NCBI GenBank assembly: GCA_964345215.1
Contig: CAYFQH010000040.1
Span: forward strand, 1-18,704
Reading direction: 5' to 3'
Source: CAYFQH01 sp964345215
GTDB taxonomy: Bacteria > Bacillota > Clostridia > Christensenellales > Aristaeellaceae
DNA length: 18,704 nucleotides
The position numbers and the translations under genes were made by a program. The notes beneath the pieces are model-generated. The model had not been told where the DNA came from. It saw only the letters and a list, made by a program, of their open reading frames with translations, and ran no database searches. How positions within the stretch are numbered: position 1 is the first letter of the stretch; each line of letters starts with the position of its first letter. Below are positions 12,271 through 18,704 of this stretch, one piece after another.

Positions 12271-15035
12271 AACCGCTACAGTTAACCCTTTGTGGTTTTG
12301 GCCCTTACGCAGGGCAATGTACAATTGATTTTAAAAACCTCCAAGGGCTTTTTTTAATCACCGGAGATACAGGGGCGGGCAAAACCACCCTTTTTGATGC
12401 CATTGCCTTTGCCCTGTATGGCCGGGCCAGCGGCACCAACCGAGATAATCCCGATATGTTCAGAAGCAAGTATGCTCCCGAGGACGGCCCCACTTTTGTC
12501 GACTTTACCTTTTTGCATAAAGAGGAGAAATACCGTATTGTACGCAACCCCGAGTACCAGCGCCCGGCAAAGCGGGGCGGAGGCACAGCCCAGCAGTTGG
12601 CTGAGGCCACCCTTTGGCAAGGGGAGCAAGAGCCCATCAGCGGCACCAACCGGGTAAACCGACTGGTGGAGGAATTGTTGGGCATTGACGGAAATCAGTT
12701 TATGCAAATTGCCATGATTGCCCAGGGGGAATTTTTGCAGGTGCTTCTTAGTACCACTGAGGAGCGGAGCAAGATTTTTCGTAAGCTCTTTCGCACCGAA
12801 AATTTTCAAAAACTCCAGGAAAAAGTGAAGGAAGATACCCTGCAACTTAAAAAAGAAGAAGAGAACCTGCTAAGAGAACTGGGGATTTTATACAGTCAAA
12901 TAGAGGTGCCCCAGGAGGAAAAATATGAAGACTATGCCCAAGTTAAACAAAACTGGAGGGCCATGGCCCAGGCTGGGGAACTGCTAAAGGAGTATGTAGC
13001 CTTACTTGAAGCCGAGAAGGAACAGGCTCGGTTTCAAATGGAGCAGACCAAAGCCTTAACGGAGCAGCAGGTAAAAGAACTTGAACAAGTAAGGGCCTAT
13101 GAGCAGGATGTGCAGGAGCAGCGGCAGCTAAGCCTTCTCCTTACCCAGGCAGAAGAGAGCCTGGCTATTCAAAAGCAAAAACTGGAAGAGGCCCTTTTAC
13201 AAAAACCTGAAATTGATGAAGAAAAGAAAAAATTAACCCTGCTGGAACAGGGGTTAAAAACCCTTGAAGGCCTCAAAGTCCAAAGGCAGAACGCTTTTGA
13301 TCTACTGCAAAAAGAGAAAACCGGCGATAACAAGCAGCAGGGGTTAACCCAGCAGATTGCGGCGGAAAAAGAAAGGCTGAACCAGATTGAAAAGCGCCTG
13401 GTGAGCCTAAAAGATATTGAGACCTTGTTTGTGACGCTTCAAAACAAACAGGAAGACCATCAGCGCCGTATGGAGGCCCTTGCAAAGGTAGGCCTTTTAT
13501 ATAAGCGCCAAGATCAGGAAAAAAAAGCCCTTGGCGAAAAGCAGGCAGCCTTTGCCCGAGAACTGGATTTATTTGAAAAACAAGCCAAGCAGCTTCTTCA
13601 GCTGGAGAAAGCCTTTTATCAAGGCCAGGCGGGCTTACTGGCCCAAAACCTAATCGAAGGCAGCCCCTGCCCGGTGTGCGGTGCTGTTCATCACCCTAAA
13701 AAAGCCCTTTTACCAGAGAATGTACCTACCAAAGAAACCTTGGATGAGCAAAGGGCCAAAGGGGATGAAAATCAAAAAAGCCTGAACCAAAAAGGCGAAG
13801 AAATCAGTGCCCTTGTGGCCAGGCACAGCCAAATGATTGAAGAACTAACGGAAAAAGGGGAGGCTTTGTTTAATACCGGCGATATTAATAATATTCCAGC
13901 CCTTGGCAAGCAAATGCAGGCAGCCTTTTTAGAAGAAAAGGCCAGGCTGGTTGACCAAAGCAAAAAAGCGGAGGCCGAAATAGCAGAAAAAAACAGCCTG
14001 GTAGCAGAAAAAGAGAGCCTGGCCCAAGGGCTAGAAGGTAAAAGGCAAGCCTTGCACCAATTGGAAAATGAACTGGCGGCCTTAAAGGCCCAAAGGGCTG
14101 CTTTAGCTGCCCAGCAAGTAAAAGATGAAAAGGCCTTGCCTTTTTTGAACGAAGAAGAAGGAAGGACCCTTTATGCCAGCGCCAAAAACCGCATCAGTAT
14201 CCTTGAAAGGGGAATCGAAGAGGGACAAAAGGCTTTTGACCAGGCAAAAGACCAAGTGCTGCAGCTGAAAAGCAAAGTAGAAACCCTTGATAAGCGAATA
14301 AAAAGCCAGGCTTTTTCAAAGGATGTAAGGGCAGAGACCTTGCAGCTTAAAATGGAAGAGACAAACAGTTTGTTTCAAAAGCAAAGCCAGGCTTATCAAA
14401 ACCTCTACGCCCTAAGCACAGCCAACCAAAAAACCCATGGGCAAATTGAAAGGGTTTTTACAGCCTGGCAGAAAAAAGAAAAACACCTGCGCTGGATGAA
14501 CATGCTCCATGGGGTAGCTGGAGGAAATGTAGAGGGCAAGGAAAAAATCAGCCTGGAAACCTTTGTGCAAATGCAGTATTTGCAGGAGGTTTTATACAAG
14601 GCTAACCTGCGCCTATACCAAATGACCGACGGCCAATATGAACTTAAAAGAAGGGAGCAGGCAGCCAACCGCCGCAGCCAAAGCGGCCTTGAAATAGATG
14701 TAATCGACCACTACAACGGCTCTGTACGCAGCGCCAAGTCCCTTTCCGGGGGGGAAGCCTTTATGGCCTCCCTGTGTCTGGCCCTTGGGTTATCTGATGA
14801 AATACAAATGCAGGCCGGGGGCATCCGCCTTGACACCATGTTTATTGACGAGGGCTTTGGCTCCCTTGATGAACAAAGCCTGCAGCAGGCCATTGGGGTA
14901 CTCAAAAGCCTGTACGATGGAAAGCGCTCCGTGGGCATCATCTCCCACGTGGGGGAACTAAAACAGTCCATCGACAAGCAAATCATCGTTACCAAAAGCC
15001 GCACAGGGGGCAGCAGGGTGAAGGTGGTAGGGTGA
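12267..15035 (+). CDS. sbcC: SbcC ATPase subunit of the SbcCD complex
   Basis: This is the SMC-like, Rad50-type ATPase that partners SbcD and gates its nuclease. At 922 residues it is within the family range. The N-terminal Walker A is GDTGAGKT (33-40). Two long Gln/Glu/Lys-rich coiled-coil arms (about 180-450 and 490-770) flank a zinc hook CPVCG (C468 and C471) that joins two complexes. The C-terminal lobe has the ABC signature LSGGE (826-830) and Walker B MFIDEGFG (858-865). A few stretches in the arms are near-repetitive in Ala/Gln/Lys, as expected for a coiled coil. The start follows GGAGGG (12254-12259) and overlaps the sbcD stop by four bases. I see no clear terminator after the stop. 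Confidence 0.96.
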   Translation: MKPLQLTLCGFGPYAGQCTIDFKNLQGLFLITGDTGAGKTTLFDAIAFALYGRASGTNRDNPDMFRSKYAPEDGPTFVDFTFLHKEEKYRIVRNPEYQRPAKRGGGTAQQLAEATLWQGEQEPISGTNRVNRLVEELLGIDGNQFMQIAMIAQGEFLQVLLSTTEERSKIFRKLFRTENFQKLQEKVKEDTLQLKKEEENLLRELGILYSQIEVPQEEKYEDYAQVKQNWRAMAQAGELLKEYVALLEAEKEQARFQMEQTKALTEQQVKELEQVRAYEQDVQEQRQLSLLLTQAEESLAIQKQKLEEALLQKPEIDEEKKKLTLLEQGLKTLEGLKVQRQNAFDLLQKEKTGDNKQQGLTQQIAAEKERLNQIEKRLVSLKDIETLFVTLQNKQEDHQRRMEALAKVGLLYKRQDQEKKALGEKQAAFARELDLFEKQAKQLLQLEKAFYQGQAGLLAQNLIEGSPCPVCGAVHHPKKALLPENVPTKETLDEQRAKGDENQKSLNQKGEEISALVARHSQMIEELTEKGEALFNTGDINNIPALGKQMQAAFLEEKARLVDQSKKAEAEIAEKNSLVAEKESLAQGLEGKRQALHQLENELAALKAQRAALAAQQVKDEKALPFLNEEEGRTLYASAKNRISILERGIEEGQKAFDQAKDQVLQLKSKVETLDKRIKSQAFSKDVRAETLQLKMEETNSLFQKQSQAYQNLYALSTANQKTHGQIERVFTAWQKKEKHLRWMNMLHGVAGGNVEGKEKISLETFVQMQYLQEVLYKANLRLYQMTDGQYELKRREQAANRRSQSGLEIDVIDHYNGSVRSAKSLSGGEAFMASLCLALGLSDEIQMQAGGIRLDTMFIDEGFGSLDEQSLQQAIGVLKSLYDGKRSVGIISHVGELKQSIDKQIIVTKSRTGGSRVKVVG

Positions 15036-15156
15036 GGGGGAAGAACGTGAGCGAAATTTGATGTAAGGCTAGGGGCCCTCCAGCGAAAGGCTGCCGTGCA
15101 CTTTATTTAAATGCCTTTGCTCATTGATAAGATGGTTTAAGGTTGGATTGCTTGGA

Positions 15157-15174
15157 TTTGCTTACATAAGCAAA
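15157..15174. promoter_or_regulatory. operator-like palindrome
   Basis: TTTGCTTA, two bases, TAAGCAAA: eight perfectly complementary bases per arm, about 50 bases upstream of the candidate promoter. The half-site TAAGCAAA recurs at 15230-15237 inside the promoter region and at 15421-15428. No U tract follows, so it is not a terminator; binding by a dimeric regulator is an inference. Confidence 0.35.
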
Positions 15175-15204
15175 CCAACAAATTATTATGGAGGGACTAA
15201 ACGG

Positions 15205-15243
15205 TTGTGTAGATTTATACTTTTTGGTATAAGCAAATATAAT
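15205..15243 (+). promoter_or_regulatory. candidate promoter of the small ORF and DUF6020-like gene
   Basis: TTGTGT (15205-15210), 17 bases, TATAAG (15228-15233) with a TG extension at 15225-15226. A perfect TATAAT at 15238-15243 lacks a good -35. One of the two is probably used; both lie 35-50 bases before the small ORF. Confidence 0.45.
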
Positions 15244-15277
15244 ACTTGTTTATGCAGATAAAAGGAGACCATATAAA

Positions 15278-15445
15278 ATGCCCTTAAGACACATGTTAAA
15301 ACGTGCTACAATAATGCCGAAGTTAAAAGGTGGTTGTCTGCTAATGATTTTATTCTTGGGCTATCCTGTAAAAGCAAAGAAGCAGCTGCTAACGTTATTT
15401 GAAATTATAATTGCTAACAATAAGCAAAAAGGAGTAATAACTTGA
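15278..15445 (+). CDS. small ORF of 55 residues, possible single-helix peptide or leader
   Basis: The ATG at 15278 is preceded by AAAGGAG (15261-15267), ten bases upstream, and downstream of candidate promoters. The product has a basic start (MPLRHMLKRATIMPKLKG), a short hydrophobic stretch (CLLMILFLGYPV, 20-31) and a lysine-containing tail. Its TGA overlaps the TTG start of the next gene (TTGA, 15442-15445), so translating it would bring ribosomes to that weak start. I do not recognise the sequence. It may be a coupling leader peptide, a small membrane protein or a degraded remnant. The ribosome site and overlap argue for translation. Confidence 0.45.
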   Translation: MPLRHMLKRATIMPKLKGGCLLMILFLGYPVKAKKQLLTLFEIIIANNKQKGVIT

Positions 15446-17325
15446 AAAATATTGATTTTCGTCAGCGTAAAAAGCCTGTACTATTTTATCTTTCTCCTCT
15501 TTTAGCTTTTTTTACCGTTGTATCTTTATCAATCATCGTAAGTATTAGCGACCATGATGCGACGATGAAACTAACTAGCGGTAGTTCCTTTTTTCTATTT
15601 ACTACGTTAGCAAAATTTAGTACGGCCTTTGATGGAAGCTCTCTTGCCTATACACTTTGTCTTTTTTTTCTTTCTTATTGGTATAGTATTTTCTTTTTAG
15701 AGAAAAAGAAATACTCTCCCTTAGTGCTTTTACTTTCATCCTTGTTTTCGATCTTTTATCTTTTTGGCCTAAGCTATAGCGCTTTTGATAATTGGGATTT
15801 TCTCTTTCAAAGCCGTTATCAAGTAATTCAAACAGTGGTTCTTTTTATTGGTCTGCTTGTTTTATTTTATACTCTTATTGATAAAATTTATTCTTTTTTA
15901 GATAAGGATAATAACACATTACAAAATCCAACTGATTTTAATAAAAAGAAATATTTCTTAACCGTTTTTACTCTGTTATTGTTTTTTTGGCTGCCTACAA
16001 TAATTGCTTTTTTCCCTGGGAGCGTTGCACCAGACACTAGATATCAATTACTTCAATATTACGGTTACCGGGATTTTGCAGCAGACAATCCCCCTTTTCT
16101 CACTTTTTTTTATGGTAGTATTTTCCATTTTGGAAGAACTCTTTTCAATGATAATTTAGGTGTTTTTCTTAATATTGTTGTTCAGACTTTGATATGTGCT
16201 TTCTCGTTTTCAATGATTTCTACTCGTATTAGAACCATGCAAGTTCCCCGTGCTATGAGTGTAGGTGTTATATTGTTTTATGGGGTTGTACCGGTTTGGG
16301 CAGCAACAGCACAAAATATGATGAAAGATGTACTTCATACCGCTTTTTTTGCTTGGTTCATGGTCGAATTTATATATGTTATTTCTAATGAAAAATTAAA
16401 AAAACGCAACTACTTTTTTATGCTTATAAGCGCTCTTTTAACAGCACTAACAAGAAAAACAGGGTTCTATATCCTGATCATTTCTTTTCTTCCCCTGCTG
16501 CTTTTACACTATAGGACTAAGTTATTCAAAAGAACAACCATTACAGTATGTTGTTTTCTTTTTGGTTTTTTTGCAATCAATTACCTTTTATTCCCAGCCT
16601 TGGGTGTTCTTCCGGCTAGTGAAAAAGATACGTTCAGTATTCCTTTTCAGCAAACGGCCCTATATTGCAAACTATATGGCGATGAGCTTTCAGAAGAAGA
16701 GATAGCCATCATTGATAGTGTTTTGGATTATGACTCTATTGCAAAGGTTTACAACAGCAGGCTTGTTGATGATGTGAAAGACACTTATCGTGGAGATCCG
16801 GAAAAATTACCTGCTTTTATGAAACAATGGGCCCGGCTTTTTTTCAAGCACCCAGATGCATATATTCAGGCCATCATTGCAAACTCTTACGACTACTTTT
16901 ATCCTGAAACAATTGGCCGTGGTGTTTTTAGATTAAGCATTGCTGAGCCAAGAGATAACGTATATAATCTATACAACACTTCGCCCCCGGCATTAAGAAG
17001 TGCAATCAAAAACTACCAGGCTTTGTGGAAAAAACTCCCTTTTTTCTATTATCTACTAAATCCGGGCTTTTATTCATGGATTCTCTTTATATGCATAGGG
17101 CAAGGATGGCGGAAAAAAAACGCGCGTATATTGCTAGCAAACTTACCGTTGCTGTTATTGCTGCTTGGTTGTGTTTTTTCACCTGTTAATGGGGAAACCA
17201 GGTATATGCTACCTATAATGGCTACACTTCCTTTAATGGTTGCCATCACCATGGAAAAAAGCAGTATTTTTCCCATAAAAAGAACATTTTTTAGCAGAAA
17301 CAAAGACCAAATTTATAAATCATAG
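15442..17325 (+). CDS. large polytopic membrane protein, DUF6020 / GT-C glycosyltransferase-like
   Basis: The 627-residue product has about a dozen hydrophobic segments. A conserved-looking loop, FPGSVAPDTRYQ (about 191-202, with Asp198), follows one membrane segment and is followed by NPPFLTFFYG. Then come LTRKTGFY (336-343), a soluble region of about 140 residues (about 395-540) and a late ETRYMLPI motif (585-592). This layout, an acidic residue in the first extracellular loop with a late R-Y-x-x-P motif, is typical of GT-C-fold, polyprenyl-phosphate-sugar-dependent glycosyltransferases and matches my memory of DUF6020. It could decorate a surface polymer, fitting the neighbouring teichoic-type enzyme. 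The start is TTG at 15442 after AAAAGGAG, overlapping the small ORF stop. Base composition is markedly more A/T-rich than in sbcC. Confidence 0.7.
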   Translation: MKNIDFRQRKKPVLFYLSPLLAFFTVVSLSIIVSISDHDATMKLTSGSSFFLFTTLAKFSTAFDGSSLAYTLCLFFLSYWYSIFFLEKKKYSPLVLLLSSLFSIFYLFGLSYSAFDNWDFLFQSRYQVIQTVVLFIGLLVLFYTLIDKIYSFLDKDNNTLQNPTDFNKKKYFLTVFTLLLFFWLPTIIAFFPGSVAPDTRYQLLQYYGYRDFAADNPPFLTFFYGSIFHFGRTLFNDNLGVFLNIVVQTLICAFSFSMISTRIRTMQVPRAMSVGVILFYGVVPVWAATAQNMMKDVLHTAFFAWFMVEFIYVISNEKLKKRNYFFMLISALLTALTRKTGFYILIISFLPLLLLHYRTKLFKRTTITVCCFLFGFFAINYLLFPALGVLPASEKDTFSIPFQQTALYCKLYGDELSEEEIAIIDSVLDYDSIAKVYNSRLVDDVKDTYRGDPEKLPAFMKQWARLFFKHPDAYIQAIIANSYDYFYPETIGRGVFRLSIAEPRDNVYNLYNTSPPALRSAIKNYQALWKKLPFFYYLLNPGFYSWILFICIGQGWRKKNARILLANLPLLLLLLGCVFSPVNGETRYMLPIMATLPLMVAITMEKSSIFPIKRTFFSRNKDQIYKS

Positions 17326-17410
17326 ATGTATTTGATTAGCAATATTTAAAATCCAATAAACTAGCCAATTAAAGACAAGAATAGTATTAAAAGCTTTTGT
17401 TGTTGTTTAT

Positions 17411-18704
17411 TTAGTCCATATTTATGATTTTTTGATAGACGCGCTGGCAATTGCTCTGGTCACCATAAGCAAAAAAATTGTTGATGCGAGCACTGTATTT
17501 TTCTTTTAGCTGGCAATCGGTTTTTATATATTCAATTATGTNNNNNNNNNNNNNNNNNNNNNNNNNNNNNNNNNNNNNNNNNNNNNNNNNNNNNNNNNNN
17601 NNNNNNNNNNNNNNNNNNNNNNNNNNNNNNNNNNNNNNNNNAATAAAGGATTCATACTACTATTTACCACAGGTGCTTGAGAAGACAGATTATAATCACA
17701 AAGCAAGGAGAGCAACTTGTGAAAAGAAGAAGATGGATTGACAACAGGCCCCATTTTTTTTAGCCGCTTATAATCGGGACTTTTTTTACTTAATACAAAA
17801 TAAGCGTTAATTTCTTTTGAATGGTACTTTCTTATATACTCAAAAAAAGCTTCTCCATTGTCGTCGGCAATAGAAAGGCGGTCGGAAATTAACCAAATAG
17901 GTTTTTTCTTAAATCTCTTTAAAGCATGGTGTGCTAGTCTAAATAAAATTGGCTTGAGGCTTTTTATACGGTCTTGTCCCCATATTTCTTTTAAAAGGCG
18001 GAGCTCATATTGCATGTCAAATTGATCCAGATGCTTTATTTGAAATGCACTATTGCGATACTGTAAAAGCCAGTTTGATTGATATAGGTAAGCATTTCTT
18101 AGTTGGATGTTTATGGGAAAAAAATGCTCAAATTTTATATTCGAGATACGCATATAACCAAAAGGTGTTTTGCGAAAAAATTGTACAACGGCTTCGGTAG
18201 TTTTAGCAAGTGGTATCTCCAGACGGAAGCCGGTTTTATGATAAACTTCTTCTCCGATTGATTTGCCTGAAGGAACTAGGGGGATAAGCTGTGCCTCGTG
18301 CCATGCCCCATTAGTTTTTCCCATTAAACAAGGAGTTTCTTTTTCGATATAAAGATAATGCGGTATCCATCCTTCTATGATTAATGAATCTTGATTTAAG
18401 GTCAAAAATGAAATTCTCAAGGGAAAGTGCGTGGCTTGCGCACAAATAATAGCACCATGGGCAAAAAGAACATCATTTTTCCATTGGAGTGGAGATGGCA
18501 AAGATTGATGCTTTTTTGCTAACAAAAATGACTTGTGTTCAGTATAGATATGTCGTTGCTGCATGATTACATCGTCGTCAATATATTGGAGTAGCCCTAG
18601 GAGCATTGCTTTATACATAGATTTTTCATGAGGCGTTAATAGTTCTTCAGGTATGTTTTTTTGTGTTATTTTCCATTGTAGATCGTACATTAAAACAAAT
18701 TGCA
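17411..18704 (-). CDS. GT2-fused CDP-glycerol:polymer glycerophosphotransferase (TagF/TagB-like), partial and interrupted by a gap
   Basis: The leftward frame enters from beyond the right edge, since codons before the ATG at 18690 are open and continue the match (QFVLMYDLQWKIT). The visible start resembles the end of a GT2 glycosyltransferase domain (LLQYIDDDVIMQQRHIYTEHK). A beta-rich stretch follows, then the beginning of a CDP-glycerol glycerophosphotransferase domain (KKPIWLISDRLSIADDNGEAFFEYI, about 17885-17960). The 100-N run removes the catalytic middle, including the expected histidine motifs. After it, 17411-17541 in another frame gives the family's C-terminus (Y-S-A-R-I-N-N-F-F, then GDQSNCQRVYQKIINMD). 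Such proteins build teichoic-acid-like glycerol-phosphate polymers on the cytoplasmic face of the membrane. Placing both halves in one gene assumes the gap length is false. Confidence 0.8.
17542..17641. other. assembly gap of unknown length (100 N) inside the glycerophosphotransferase gene
   Basis: Exactly 100 N. The two flanks encode opposite ends of one glycerophosphotransferase domain, so several hundred bases are probably missing. Confidence 0.95.

Larger units (their letters stand above)
15036..15277. other. A/T-rich intergenic region upstream of the envelope module
   Basis: No protein gene of convincing length is present. From about 15100 the base composition drops to clearly A/T-rich and remains so to the end of the window. 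It holds the 8-bp-arm palindrome at 15157-15174 and the candidate promoters near 15205-15243. Confidence 0.6.

Noticed and set aside
12267..15035. Long open frames on the opposite strand inside sbcC and hppA
   Set aside because: They are shadows of strongly biased coding sequence and have no ribosome sites or recognisable domains.
15205..15261. Eighteen-codon frame from TTG 15205 after GGAGGG
   Set aside because: It is very short and overlaps the candidate promoter elements; nothing beyond the purine-rich site supports it.
17326..17410. Search for a terminator between the converging DUF6020-like and glycerophosphotransferase genes
   Set aside because: Only a short AAAAGCTTTT palindrome is present, too weak to call.
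1..18704. CRISPR arrays, insertion sequences, tRNA or rRNA genes, phage or defence systems
   Set aside because: I saw no regularly spaced repeats, transposase or integrase motifs, cloverleaf-like sequences or known defence domains. SbcCD is a housekeeping repair complex here.

Overview
The window looks like a chromosomal segment of a Bacillota bacterium, probably of class Clostridia. The support is a SAM-I (S-box) riboswitch in front of metK, Gram-positive style Shine-Dalgarno sites (AAGGAGG type), sigma-A promoters with 17-nt spacers, a PrsA-like secreted foldase, a membrane pyrophosphatase and teichoic-acid-type polymerase genes. Two runs of exactly 100 N show that this is draft sequence. 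Both runs fall inside genes whose reading frame differs on the two sides, so they are placeholders of unknown length rather than measured gaps.

Layout. (1) 1-1400: the start of a leftward gene (possibly the alkylation-repair glycosylase Tag), a small leftward flavodoxin, and a rightward fragment of a radical SAM enzyme that has lost its 5' part next to the flavodoxin start. (2) 1384-3503, leftward: metK with promoter, SAM-I riboswitch and terminator, preceded by a gene for a zinc-ribbon membrane protein. (3) 3826-4906, rightward: a secreted parvulin-type foldase interrupted by the first gap. (4) 5152-7319: a membrane pyrophosphatase with a near-ideal promoter and its own terminator. (5) 7355-8973: a small two-helix membrane protein facing a leftward YdcF/DUF218 membrane protein whose frame carries an in-frame TGA. 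(6) 9022-15035: a probable operon of an Mrp/ApbC ATPase, an unusual protein with two retropepsin-like DTG domains, sbcD and sbcC. (7) 15036-18704: a more A/T-rich envelope module with a 55-codon small ORF, a large DUF6020/GT-C-like membrane protein, and a convergent, partly missing GT2/CDP-glycerol glycerophosphotransferase.

How the genes fit together. Most of the window is housekeeping: methyl-donor supply under S-box feedback, ion pumping driven by PPi hydrolysis, Fe-S cluster delivery, and processing of DNA ends by SbcCD. The right end is a cell-surface polymer region that differs in base composition and may have been acquired separately. I see no CRISPR array, rRNA, tRNA, insertion sequence or phage. 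No clearly new defence or metabolic system is evident. The most unusual items are the double-DTG protein in the mrp-sbcDC operon, the in-frame TGA in the YdcF-like gene, the truncated radical SAM gene and the unlisted small ORF overlapping the start of the DUF6020-like gene.
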